NCBI GenBank assembly: GCA_030374805.1
Contig: JARGSG010000072.1
Coordinates: forward strand, 1 to 64,000
Reading direction: 5' to 3'
Length of the DNA stretch: 64,000 nucleotides
DNA from: Gracilaria gracilis
Lineage: Eukaryota > Rhodophyta > Florideophyceae > Gracilariales > Gracilariaceae
This document shows, one piece after another, positions 52,401-63,155 of this stretch. The notes under the pieces are model-generated. The model made no database searches. It had not been told where the DNA came from and saw only the letters and a list, made by a program, of their open reading frames with translations. Both the position numbers and the translations under genes were made by a program. Position 1 is the first letter of the stretch. Each line of letters opens with the position of its first letter.

Positions 52401-53637
52401 CGTAATCACCGACAGGTTCTCGAAGCTCACGCGAGCGATACCCTTGAAGGACACGAAATATACGACCCTCGCGGTGGCGTTCTTGAACAATTGAATCTAC
52501 CCGTATGGTGCACCGCTCTATCTACTTACCGACAATGGTTCGAACTTAGCTTCGAAGTTCTTTGAAGCGGTTTGTAACCTCTTGGGTATTAAGCACTACT
52601 TCACTACTGCCTATCATCCGCAAACTAATGGGCAAGTGGAGCGCTTTAACCGAACACTGGTATCTAGGCTGCGACATTATACGGAAGAACACCAAACTGG
52701 TTGGGACGAGCTCGGGCAGCCCTTGAAATATGCATATAAACTTCAGGTACATCGAGCGACGCAGACTACGCCGTTCGACCTGATACTGTCAAGACACCCA
52801 CCAGGTATTGTTGTGGAAGGAGACCCACTAGGACAAGAAGCCGCCGGGTCGCTCCCACCGTCACAGGTTAAACGGAATACCCTTTTGAGGTTGAGGCGTG
52901 CTCTCAAACATGCTGAGAGCAAGCTCACAGCATCCCAAAAGCGGTACAAGGAGGACTACGACCGAAAGGTAACCGAAGTGGTAACGGCTACGCCGGGTCA
53001 ATATGTCTTTATTGACCACCCTCCGAAAGGAGCTAAACCACGACCGGGTGATGAAGCCGATGATGAAGCAATTGATAGAGATATCCATTCTAAGCTTCTT
53101 CCGAAATCATGGGGACCTTTCAAGGTAGTTCGGTCGACCGACCACACGGTAACGGTGAGCCAAGATGGTGTAGAGAATACGATCTCTATTGACCGAATCA
53201 CGGTTCCACCTCGGACGGTTCAGTCCAGGAAGAAACGTGGAGAATCCGCGCGTGACCCACAAGCGGTTGCCCTGAGGACTCAGCCCCGGGAAGACGGGAC
53301 ACCCATCGAGGTTAATGATGACGCACAGGGTGACGACCCAGACTACGTACCACCTGCGGGGATTACAGTTGCTCTTTCAGAAAAAACAACTACCCCTAGT
53401 GGTACCGATGCTCATCTAAACCAAAGTGGTGAAAAGATACCATCTCAGGTCTTTAATGAGTTCCCAGTGGAACGCCTTGTAGGTCACCGACGTACCCAAG
53501 AAGGTCTAAAGTACACAGTACGCTGGTATGGCTGGGGCGCTGACGGTGATACCGCCGTGCCGCCCTCAGCCATACCACACCACTTCAGGGTAAGCTACTG
53601 GAACCGCAAGGGAGAGGACATGCCGGATGATGGATGA
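49417..53637 (+). pseudogene. pol: Pol of element 2, four premature stops
   Basis: Collinear with the intact pol of element 1 (offset 12,174) without frameshifts. In-frame stops lie at 49,468 (TAA, Tyr in element 1), 51,622 (TGA, Arg), 52,390 (TAG, Gln) and 52,492 (TGA, Trp). Three of the four are C-to-T or G-to-A transitions. The protease site is also altered just before DTGAG (AWVLDTG for ACVFDTG). RT (YIDDVIIYS), RNase H, integrase (HPQTNGQVERFN) and chromo-like segments are recognisable. It cannot produce a full-length Pol. Confidence 0.95.
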
Positions 53638-56600
53638 AACCTTCTAGGTGATGCGCAGCTCTGAGGAAGGGGGGGGGGATGTTTTCGTGCCTTCCCTCAG
53701 GTGCTGCGCAACACACCGATAAGGTAACTGAAGATATAACTGAAGCTTACTAGAACCTAACTGGATAACTTTAATGAAGAAGCTAACACCAACTGGGAAA
53801 AGTTAATCAGAGTGCATCGAAGAGACCAAGAAGGTTTGCCGGAAGACCGTGAGGGTTTAGCGATGACGACGTACCGAACGAAGCTCGACGAGGGATGCTC
53901 TTTGAGCGTCAGCGTCGCAGCGACGCCAAAGCTGGCACGCGGCCGGCACGCGCGCGCACTTTCATGGCACGCGCCGCGCACGCATGACTCTAAACCCAAG
54001 TGGTGAAAGTCAAAAAATTACGTTTTTTGATAAGCGAGAGACGCGCGCCAGATCCGCAGAGCACCGCGCTGGGTAACCGATTCGGTTTATACTATTATGT
54101 GTAGGGAGCGGGCCCCAGCATGGTCAAAAAATCTAAGTATTTTGGCCGTACCGCGCTCCCGAATCGGCCATTCTAAGTCTCTGAAACCGCTTGGTTCCCG
54201 AGATACAGACCAAAAGGTGTTTCGGCGTTTTTGACACCGTTTGGAGGCGTAATTTTGGCGTGCAATTTTTTGATTCGCCTTGCAAGTAACCTCATGGATC
54301 TGGTGCAGCGCATGCGCGTATGCGCGCCGAGAGATCATGCAGAACCATTCAGGTACATTGCTGGCCCTGAGGAAGAGCGCATGGCACGCGAAAGATGCCC
54401 ATCACGGACTGCGCGACGCTCGCTGCGCACCGCAGCGCACGCTAATGTTTACCAAAATGGTTTGGAGGTCGTGCGATTGGAAATCGGACTAAAAGGGAAT
54501 CATGACGCAGATGTTTATCGTTAGGAACCGAACCTTCGTGGTTGTGGACAACGAAACCCATCGGAACCAGTACGGTCTGTCGCATGCACCTTGAAAAAGG
54601 AGCACATCTCTGCGGAAATAGCACGGTGACGCTGTACAGTCCTGTACGGTAGAATTAGAACCCTGACGGTGCTACAATAATCGTGAAGCTACAAAGAGAG
54701 TGCAAGAACCAGACCTGTATGGTATAACGAAGTCGACCATTATGGTATCGGATAGGGAGGAGAGCAGATGAGCGGCGCATGCGTGTACCAATGTGATGAT
54801 AATGTAACCTTTGAGGTTTTCTGTCTCCCAAGACAGAATGCAGTCGTCCCGGGAAGGGACAGCCAGACCGCAAAAGGTTCACATGGGCGTGACAAACGTG
54901 GTGCCGCCCCGTAAAGGGGACAGTGCGTTCCAGAGCGGGAGCAGGGAAGATACCGTGAAGGTATCGTGATGAATGCGAAGACGGGAGAACAGTACCATAC
55001 TGGTGTCGACCCATACCGGGTATCCCAGAGCAGTCCAATAGGAAGCTTTGATGGTAATTCCATGGTCACGGCGACACCGCCGCTGACCTAAGAAGTTCAC
55101 AGGGCAGTCCAGAATGGTTGAAGAATCCTTCCAAAGGTACGCCAAGTCTGACACAGCACTCGGCGGATTACCGTGAAGGTCTCAAAGGCCTGGGCGAAAC
55201 GGAGACAACTCAACGGTTTCACCAATTTGGTAGCACAAACCGAAGCGACGGGAGCAGCGAACGCCTTGAAGGTATTGGAAAAAGACGCGAATAGCGTGTA
55301 AACATGAACGGGACGGCTCGCGCAGCCGGTGAAGAGACAATACCGACTGAGCTGGTTTTCACCATGGTGGTCACGAATCGTGCTTTCAGTCAAGGAAAAA
55401 GGCGCCACGAATGGGGCGCAGCGACAAGATTGCGACGACGTGGACCAGATTGGTACGATGGAAACCTTGAAGGTGTTTCAAAGTTATGGAAATCAGAAAG
55501 AGAGCATGAAATGAACCTGTATGATAACATCGAGAACCTTTATGGAACAACATAATCGACCATGATGGTAACGAAGGTCAAGGAGTCCAAACGAATGGCA
55601 CAGGCCAGGACTTATATGGAGATCCCGCAACCATCGGGGGAGAAAGGAGACCACTACGGGATGGGAGCGAGGCCAGAAAGGGCATGAATATACCTCGAAC
55701 GGTCTAGAAGGGAGAATATTTTTCTGCTTACAATGAAAGTTTGTTTCCTTATGAGATACGAAACCGTTCGAGACCTATGTGGTATCCTTCGAAGACAGAA
55801 CGGACATGGTTCCTAGATGGTTATCGCGCTATTTTGACCACGTTAAGGTTTCGCGCTCGCCATGGATGATCGACACCGAGTGTGGTTTGATGCACATGAA
55901 ACTGGAACCCTTTGTGGCAGTACACTGCAGACGCCAACCGAAGCGGCCATCCATCCTCCTTAGGGGTATTCAATGAAGCGCCAAGCTTATCACTCACCGC
56001 GACAGAGTGTACCTCTTGGGAATCGTCAGCATCTTGCACACTGCCGGTATTCACACCTTTCAGTAGCGGGAATAGACACCTTTGAGGTATAGCTTCTCTG
56101 CAACGAACGAGGGACAATGTCCCCTATTTGGCCCGAATTGCGGAAACCCTAAAGGTAACAGGTCGGCGCATCTGCTAGTCATGTCCAAATTGGTAATTGC
56201 ACGAACCCGAATGGTGTCATCGGCCGAGACAGGCAAGCAACATGCGAAGGCTACGACCAATATGGGAATGCTGAAGTCCTTAAGGGATTGTGGTACCCGG
56301 AAGAGGTGGAAATCTACACGAGTTCTTTTGCGAGTATACCCGAGTGATCAGTGAAGAAACCTGATGGTATCGCAATTGTTTCTGCCAGGTTGCTGTCAAC
56401 CAGAAGATGGCTACGGCACAATCCAAACTGGTTTTCGAAGTCCATGAAGGTGAGGCAGGGAGATGTTGTGCGTTTTGAAATGAAAATGGGACCCACCATG
56501 GTGGTACAGAGAAGCGGTCCCCATTGTGGTACAAGCGCGGCGCATATCGCAAGACAACCAATGCGATGTGCCGAGAACCCGATTGGTATGGCAATGCCAC

Positions 56601-56659
56601 CACACTTGGTGAGAGGATCTAGGAGCCACGAGGGCGTGGCTCAGGGTAGGAAGGGGGTC
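53638..56659 (+). other. 3' region of element 2 with dense ACC-N5-GGT motif array
   Basis: No convincing gene in either strand over 3 kb. I located 24 exact matches of the 11-bp palindromic motif ACC-N5-GGT, against less than one expected. Starts are 53825, 53846, 53994, 54076, 54344, 54449, 54532, 54566, 54660, 54713, 54736, 54807, 54952, 54994, 55170, 55221, 55361, 55444, 55464, 55559, 55774, 56205, 56495 and 56577. Near-matches with N4 or N6 are also common. Ends with the purine tract agggtaggaaggggg. Confidence 0.85.
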
Positions 56660-57167
56660 TGTAGTACAATGAGACCTCAATGGGTTGGTGCCACGTGGGC
56701 CTACTTGTGCGCCTTGGTGGCTGCACGGCACCCAATTGGTATTCTGCATTTTATAATTTCTAATTCCTAATTTATAATTTAGTTTAGCTTAACATTGCTG
56801 GCCCATGACAGTAGGTCATGGGCACAGCCGATGACGTCATGCCCGCATGGGAGATCGGCGTCGGTGCACCTTGTATATATTATGGTGCACCCCGCCTTCC
56901 CCATCGGGTATTGTAAAGTCAGGCACCACTAGGGCAGTAACTATACCATCTTGGTCACTTGCTACTCTATTACTATTCAGGTTTTACCGCGCGTCGACGT
57001 CTACTACCGTACACCTACACGGTCTAGACTAGTTGCCCCGCCGTTTGCCCCTGCGGGTTTCAGGTGCCCTACTACCATATTGGTTGTGTGTTTTTCCCCT
57101 TTATGTTGAGCCCTCGCGCGCTCCCTCTACCAGGCGGACCCCACACCTTATCGGTATTTGTACGACA
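56660..57167 (+). repeat. 3' LTR of element 2
   Basis: 508 bp, two differences from its 5' LTR. Confidence 0.95.
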
Positions 57168-57172
57168 GGGAA
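57168..57172. repeat. Target-site duplication GGGAA, right of element 2
   Basis: Repeat of 46,538-46,542. Confidence 0.95.
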
Positions 57173-58643
57173 GAGCTAGATCTGGGCTCGAGGAGCGCCC
57201 CTTCTGGAAAGCCTGTATTGATACTTGCGAGTCGGAGAAAATTAGAATCTTTGTGCTTTGTATGCCCTTGGAGGCCACCCATTCAAGTCCAAGATATGCT
57301 GTCGTTGCTTCGAGAACATTGATGAGCTGAGGCCGTCTCCACCTGTGCACGAACGCTGTGCGCCAGTTGCGTTCCTCTACGAATTGCTTGCGTAGGGCCG
57401 CCTGAGACTTCCGGAAGGTTTCGAGTGGATCCTGTGTTGAATTCCTGAAATAGGACTCAAGGAAATGCTGCAGAGTATCCCGGCTCACATGGCAGAAGAC
57501 TAAGGCACCAGCTGATGGTGAGGCATCAAAGCAGAGTACCAGGCTGGATACTGGTAAATCAAAACCAACCAAGGAGAGAGGAAGTAGACGTGCCACAGTG
57601 TGCATTTCTTCTATGGCGTTGCGACCAAGAGCTCTGGAAGCTTTTCCCAGTTTCAAGCTCTCTATGAAGCGGTACGTATTTAGAAGCACTGACAAAAGGG
57701 GCCGCCGACCGAGGGCAGGCCAGGTGAGCTTTCCAGTCAGTGACTGTGCTTCTTGCAGCGACAGTGTGTCCGTTTCAGCGACATTCAGTACTCTATGGGC
57801 GATGAGGGCGGTTTTGACGGGGTCCGGGTAGGCTTTCCGCTCTTTCAAGTCTATCAGCCATCCGATGAAGGGAATCACATTGTACGAGATGGATGCAATG
57901 GGCGAAGATTTACTAATCTTAATCGCCAGGCCATGAAGTTTGAGGTTTGAGTAGAGTTGTCTTTGAAAGGTAGTAACTTGTTTCGGTGACCAATCATTCA
58001 AAATGAAGTTGACATCGTCGATGATGTGTAGCAAAACGACATCATGCTCCTTCTGGTACAAAGCTTCGGCTGTTTTTGTGAGACACAGGATGCGGGGTGT
58101 TGGGGTTGGGCAGAAGGGGTGTTTCTGAAACAGACGGAAAGTGCGGTTTATAATAGACCTTGCAAGGGAGTGGGCAACAAACACGGCCCCTTTATAACCC
58201 ATTGGAAGTGTTTTTTGCAACGGTCTGAGGCGAGTGCTTGGTGCGAAAGGTTTCTCACGAGTGGCTTGGAGGGCGGCTTTCAATTCGGGAGGGATTGATT
58301 CGAATGTGACCGGTTGGAGGGGAAAGATCCGTGCCATTTTTTCAGGCAGTTCAATGTTGTGAAACATGTTCTCGATGTCAAGGTAGAAAGACGAGAGATT
58401 ACCTTCACCTGGGCTCAGTCTTTGAAAGGCGTCGGGACACGGGAGTTCTGTGTAGGGTGGTTCAGGCAGGACCTCGTTCTGAACTCTTGGCCAGCTTATT
58501 AGCCGGTCCCGTGCAGCATCTTTGCTGACGGAGAAGGAGAACATTGTAATTCTATTCGCAAGACTCCTATATGCTGGTTCTTCTTCGTCCACAACTGACC
58601 ATGTTAACATTCCTGCGATATGTGCCTTGTACAAGACTTGAAC
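57173..58643 (-). pseudogene. DIRS-type reverse transcriptase-RNase H, interrupted
   Basis: The minus-strand frame contains RT blocks MFSFSVSKDAARDRLI, SSFYLDIENMFHNIEL (first catalytic Asp), LPMGYKGAVFVAHSL and LLHIIDDVNFILND. In the last, IIDD stands in place of YxDD, near 58,015. RNase H follows with LVLCFDASPSAGALVF, LEATTAYLGLEWV and ILIFSDSQVSIQAF. The frame then meets the LTR of element 2 after SPDLALP; its natural end lies at 46,537-46,415. Upstream it is in the same frame as the preceding segment, separated only by two consecutive stops, TAA TAG (58,644-58,649). Priming by RT plus integration by a tyrosine recombinase is the DIRS mechanism. Confidence 0.85.
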
Positions 58644-58646
58644 CTA

Positions 58647-59639
58647 TTAAGAGTGAGATCCGAACACCTTTTTTGCAGTTTGATGTTTCGCATTGTTTAC
58701 CGACTCAGAAAGAAGCTGGAGGAGCTCCTTCTGTCTCCAAGAAAAGATCGCTTCGTTCCCGTTCTCGAACAGGGATTCCCATGCGATTCGTTTTCCTCGC
58801 TTGTGGGATTGAGAGGGAAGGTCGATGCGATCAGCGGTGAGCTGAGAGAACTCACCACGTTGGCGTGTATGAGGTGCTAGAGTTGAGCGGAACTCGGTGA
58901 AGATATTGTTCCAGTCTGCTGAAGGCTTAGCTCGTGGAAGACTGGTGGGCGGGTTTTTTGTGTGCTCGCTGCTTTCTAACAGAGTTGACTGTCGACGTTG
59001 CGCTACCAGTGCCATCCAATCCTCAGATCTGTGAGTGATTGACTTCGCTGCTCGGCGGGAGACTGCATGTGTAGCCTCGTCTATTTTCTTTCTTTTCTTG
59101 GAAGGCCCATGGTAACGTCTCGTTAGACTGGAGCCGATCAGAAGGTCTACCGAGGCAGCATTTGAATTGGCAAACAGTTCCTGGGAGATTGGGAATGTTC
59201 GTGTTCGCCGTGCTAGTTCCGGTTGAAACCTTGGTTTTTTTCCTGATTGTTGGCCTGTCCTCTTCTGAACGGTGGTCTTCGAGGGTGGTTTTGTTGTGAT
59301 TGAGCAGTTTTGAATGCATTTGCTGTCTTGAATTCGAGCGCGAATTGGCGGTTCAGTTTGTTGGCGAGGCTTGGAAGGAAGGACCCTGTCGATGGGTACG
59401 TTTCTAAGACCGGTAGTACGCACTTCCAGGCCTGGGCGCGGGTGGCCCTCTTTGTTCGAATGGCGTTCTCGACATGGCTCAGAGCGTACAGGCGGCGTAG
59501 AGCGATTTCCAACCATCGGCAAGTTTCGAGAGCGTTCTGCATTGTGTCGTGTTGAAGCATGCCCAAATGAACTATTCTTGCCAAGGTGCTCGCCTCCGCC
59601 TCTGACGCCATCACTTCGTCGTTTGCTCCCCTGGTCCAT
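58647..59639 (-). pseudogene. N-terminal extension of the DIRS ORF2, ends in TAA TAG
   Basis: Same frame as the RT. Its first part overlaps gag in a different frame; the region downstream of gag (below about 59,213) is probably the genuine part. It is basic and charged, with HGPSKKRKKIDEATHAVSRR and WRQKELLQLLSESVNNAK, and ends FGSHS followed by two adjacent stops before the RT. No domain recognised. It may be the linker/N-terminal part of Pol, with the stops due to decay. Confidence 0.45.
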
Positions 59640-60394
59640 GGCATGCTGGCGATAGCTGTTTCGACATTCTCCCCTCGTCGAATGAGATGATGCAATATTC
59701 CCCCCCCCCCCAGTAGCTCTTCGACGCAGAGAGTGGGGAGGGAGTTCGCTTTTCCCGGATACTTTCCTAAGTTTGCTGGACGGTTGGCGGTGTCCTTGCC
59801 TTGGTTGTCTATTAAGACAATGCCACCCATTTCCAGACGAGGCTTCTTCTGAGGAGGCTGCTCAACGTTATCTAGGACTGATGGAAAGAAGTTCCCGAGA
59901 GATGGTAACGGTGCAGTGTCCGGGTGTGTTGGAGCGGGATCATCAGTAGCTGGAACTGCTATCGTGCTCCAGGGAGGAGCGTTTTGAATTGCATACACTT
60001 TCCAGTGCATTACTGTTACGACGAGGTCGGTAGCACTTCCGTTGCGGTCAAAGTCTGGCAGATTAGTGTCAAAGACTTTGCTTCTCTGTAAGAGGTCCAC
60101 AAGCTTTTCCTTGTTGGTGGTGCTCAGCGCTTGTAATTCAGTCAAAGGCATGTCAATGAGCCTTTTGAACGCCTCTTTACCTGTTAAAGGTGGTGGGGAG
60201 CTCAACTGCTTGTGGTACAGTGAAAGGACTGCAATGAGCTTGTCATTGCGGGATGCAGAAGGCTGTAAGAAGACATTCTCGGACTGTGGTGTGGACTCGA
60301 TGACAGTCTGGAGATCGTTTTCACTTAAGGCGTAAATTGCTTCAAATCTTTGCTCAGAAAGATTGTAGTACGTGACTGTATTGGGGATGGACAT
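59213..60394 (-). CDS. Gag-like protein of the DIRS-type element, 393 aa
   Basis: ATG 60,394 (MSIPNTVTYYNLSEQRF). Helical, charged N-terminal half (ALSENDLQTVIESTPQSEN, MPLTELQALSTTNKEKLVDL), a Pro-rich linker with PPQKKPRLE, and a C-terminal half resembling DIRS-group gag. That half includes VETAIASMPWTRGANDEVMA, HLGMLQHDTMQNALETCRWL and a basic, Gln/Asn-rich tail RRPPFRRGQANNQEKNQ. No zinc knuckle. First gene of the element, overlapping ORF2. It would be expected to form a nucleoprotein particle with the RNA. Assignment rests mainly on position ahead of the RT. Confidence 0.65.
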   Translation of the reverse strand: MSIPNTVTYYNLSEQRFEAIYALSENDLQTVIESTPQSENVFLQPSASRNDKLIAVLSLYHKQLSSPPPLTGKEAFKRLIDMPLTELQALSTTNKEKLVDLLQRSKVFDTNLPDFDRNGSATDLVVTVMHWKVYAIQNAPPWSTIAVPATDDPAPTHPDTAPLPSLGNFFPSVLDNVEQPPQKKPRLEMGGIVLIDNQGKDTANRPANLGKYPGKANSLPTLCVEELLGGGGILHHLIRRGENVETAIASMPWTRGANDEVMASEAEASTLARIVHLGMLQHDTMQNALETCRWLEIALRRLYALSHVENAIRTKRATRAQAWKCVLPVLETYPSTGSFLPSLANKLNRQFALEFKTANAFKTAQSQQNHPRRPPFRRGQANNQEKNQGFNRN

Positions 60395-61061
60395 ATTGAT
60401 TTGGTGCAGCTTTGGTTATGGTTTGTGGTTCTGGGGTGTAATGGATCGTAAAGGGGGTGTTGCAGTCTTTTTTGTTTTCAGAGTACTTGCGTACGGGAAG
60501 GGAAAGGAAAAAGGGTGATCACGACACAGTATTGTTGTTTTGAAGGCGACGCTTTCGCTTGGGATGCAGCTAGCCTTGAAAGAGCAGAAGGCTTTGAAAG
60601 AGAGAGAGGCTTGGCAGGACTCTATTTGAAAGAGAAAGAGGCTTCGCAAGACTCTCTCCGCAGTGGTTGGCGTCGACGAGTGTCCAGACGGGGTGTCAGG
60701 AGACACAACTTCGGAGACTCTCAGAAGTACGCTTTCCTGTCCAGGTCGTCGTCCGCCTACCGTATCATTCAAATAAAAAACTTTTTCTCATTCCTCGAAA
60801 TCCCAGAAGGTGCTGGCCACCGGGGTCTGCTGCACCTTGCAAAGCGCGATTTCAGAAATCAGCGACGCTGCGGAGAGTTATCGGCAAAAAAAGTTATGTT
60901 GATCGGCGGAGGCCAAAAGTCAAATAAGTGTCCTCACATTCAACAAACGCAACAAAAATTCAATCTTTATTTCTTACGCAAGCCAATCATATTCGGCTGA
61001 CAATGTCTCTTAAAGTCCTCTTGATCCTGCAATGCTGTCCGAGAGATTTTGAGTTTTGTTA
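60395..61061. other. 5' region of the DIRS-type element and junction to Harbinger remnant
   Basis: Contains an imperfect duplication: tttgaaagag, then agaggcttggcaggactct and agaggcttcgcaagactct at about 60,593-60,655. No gene. The right end of the DIRS-type element should lie in here but no terminal repeat was recognised. Confidence 0.4.
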
Positions 61062-61367
61062 GAGCATCTCCACCCAATGCACTCCATAACGGTATAACTT
61101 TATACAGCGCAACAACGTGGGAAATTTTTATTGGTTGTCGGTAGAACAACTTACCGGCATACCGCCAAAGACAAGGTCATCTCCAGCGGTGATTGGGCGT
61201 CGTGCAGCGGCCGCTCGTAGTTGGCACCACAGCTTGCAAAATAAACATCACCGCTTATGATGAACCTCTCCCATTTGCAAGCATAGCCGCGTCATTCACA
61301 ACACTTCTCATAGCAGCGCTCAGTATCCGTAACACACTACAGAAAAGAAGTTCTTTAACAAAAAAAA

Positions 61368-62381
61368 CATGGTGGCTCGCGGCCGGGAAAAGCTTCAAAC
61401 AGAGATATTATCGGACACGTTGCGGTGCAATACATAGAAGATGCCTACTTTCGACCTCAAACATCAATCAATCTATGCACTGGAAACTTTGGCCCTGTTT
61501 TTAACGAGCAGGAATTTGAAAAACGTTTTTGAATGCCGAGATCTGTTTAAGATCGTGTGTACAAAGTTGTAACAGAAATAGACAAATACTTTGAGGAAAA
61601 AAAAGACTGTTGCGGGAAGAAGTCAGCGTCGAGACATCAAAAGCTTATTGCCACCTTGCGACAACTCAGTTTAGGAATCGAAACGAATGCCCTGTCTGAG
61701 CTTATAAGATCATCTGAGTCAACGCATCATGAATGTCGTAAGCGTTTTGTGCGCGCTGTATGCGCAAGATTCGGTGAAGAGTATTTGCGACGACCCACTT
61801 TAGAAGACACGAAATCGATTATGAAGCGGCACGCACGACTATGCTTTCCAGGCGCTTTAGAGTCGCTTGATTGCTCAGGATAGAATTTGAGCTGTGGATC
61901 GGTGGCAGAGCAACGACGTAATATTGGCAAGTCTGGAGATCCTGAACAGCGTCTAGAATCCGTCTGTGACGACCGGCTTTGGATCTGGCACTTGAAGTTT
62001 GGGTTCCCCGGTGCCGTGAATGACCTCAACATTCTCGACTGTTCACCGCTTTTTAATGATGTACACAGCGGTACATGGCCTCCGTATAAACCGGAAGTGA
62101 ATGTGGGTGGGCAAAAGATTGACTGGTTTTATTGGGTGGTCGATGGCATATATCCTTCTTTCCATATTTTTCTGAACACAATACCGTTCTCCGTCACGAA
62201 GAGAGAGAAGGCATTTGCGAAGGCCCAGGAAGCTTTTCGTAAAGCAGTAGAACGTGTGTATCCTGTGCTGTTCAGTCGATGGCCCATTCTTGCAAATCCC
62301 TCTCGCTTGTGGTATACAGAAGATATGAACTATATTGTTCGTACTTGTGCCATCTTGCATAATATGATTATTGAAGCCTGA
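61368..62381 (+). pseudogene. PIF/Harbinger transposase
   Basis: Clear match to the plant-type Harbinger transposase. DAYFRPQTSIN and FEKRF (near 61,437-61,527) precede YKVVTEIDKYF, LIATLRQLSLG, RFGEEYLRRPT and LCFPGALESLDC, with the first catalytic Asp near 61,870. Next come LWIWHLKFGFPGAVNDLNIL (second Asp, near 62,020), YWVVDGIYPSFHIFLNTIPF, and RKAVERVYPVLFSRWPIL, ending CAILHNMIIEA. Stops in the frame include TGA near 61,530 (expected Arg in RFRM), TAG at 61,881 (expected Trp after CSG) and TGA at 62,379. A small frame slip lies near 61,540-61,556. It cannot be functional. Nonsense changes are mostly single transitions. Confidence 0.9.
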
Positions 62382-63140
62382 AGGGCAACGCTCCTCGGAG
62401 GCGATCTGGAGGACTTAGTTATTTTCCGCATTATGCGTTAGTAGATATATATGAGCTACACCGCTATTTGCGTGTCGCCTCGCTGAGGTAAGTTCCACAT
62501 ATGTACACGTGGATGGCACGTCTCGAGGCGCCGCTTAGCAAGTGTGAGTAGCACACGTGTAGCACGGATATGCCGGGCGCAGTGCATCCAGCATTGCTGT
62601 ATTTACTTAGATATTTTATAGATTATTTTGCCCGGCGCACACACTGTCAGTGGTGCGCCGAGCTCAGTACTTAGGAGGTTGAGCACCGCTCCACCAAGTA
62701 AATTGCCGCTTGCGAAGCAAAGGCTTCCGGCTCTAACTATCACGCCTTCGCGGATTGCTCACCTCCAAGTGGAGTGACGACCGTGTTGTCTACGTATAGG
62801 TACCCACTTTTGTAACGCTCAGAGTATAACCACTATTAGTGTGTCTCGTACCGACCTATTGTCGTATACTCGCCCCTGTATTTGGTTTGTTCTTCTCTCT
62901 CTCTCTTTTCCCCACTCTGGTGGTTCTCTTTCTCCCCTTTTTTGGTTTGGCTTTTTGCCCTGTTCTCAGTGGCCCGTTTCCGACACTTTGCCGTTGCCGT
63001 GATACTCTCTTTCGAGGACTCATCTCGTGACCGTGTGAACACGTGGATCTCTACCGACTACTGCCTGGCATCAACACTCCGACGCTTGTCGTGACGGTTT
63101 GACCTCGGATTTACACCCGGCTTAGCTGTGTCATTCCCAG
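62382..63140. other. Unidentified ~750-bp stretch interrupting the Harbinger element, possibly a solo LTR
   Basis: No coding sequence. Features reminiscent of an LTR: TATA-rich box near 62,605, a long pyrimidine tract (62,890-62,945), and tggcatcaacactccg near 63,074, which loosely resembles a tRNA-Met primer site. I could not find matching TG...CA ends with a target duplication, so the identity is open. Confidence 0.3.
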
Positions 63141-63155
63141 AGTGCTCCGTTCGCT

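Larger units (their letters stand above)
46543..57167 (+). mobile_element. Ty3/gypsy retrotransposon, element 2, 10.6 kb, defective
   Basis: Same family and orientation as element 1. LTRs at 46,543-47,050 and 56,660-57,167 differ at only two positions (tgtatt/tgcatt and ttaggttg/ttatgttg), so the insertion is recent. Gag is open but pol carries four stop codons. The 3' region (53,638-56,659) lacks the antisense ORF and is packed with ACC-N5-GGT motifs. Inserted in the RNase H end of the DIRS-type element. Confidence 0.95.
33500..60960 (-). mobile_element. DIRS/Ngaro/PAT-type retroelement, split by two Ty3/gypsy insertions
   Basis: Read on the minus strand the order is gag (60,394), RT-RNase H (about 59.2-57.2 kb), [element 2], end of RNase H and start of tyrosine recombinase (46,542-45,847), [element 1], rest of the recombinase (34,363-33,686). 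Removing both inserts with one copy of each target duplication joins the RNase H frame without a gap and brings the recombinase halves into the same frame. About 5.3 kb remains, a normal size for this order. A tyrosine recombinase replaces the DDE integrase, which defines the group. I see no methyltransferase domain, so Ngaro- or PAT-like is more likely than DIRS1-like. Outer ends are approximate: I could not identify the terminal repeats. Confidence 0.75.
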
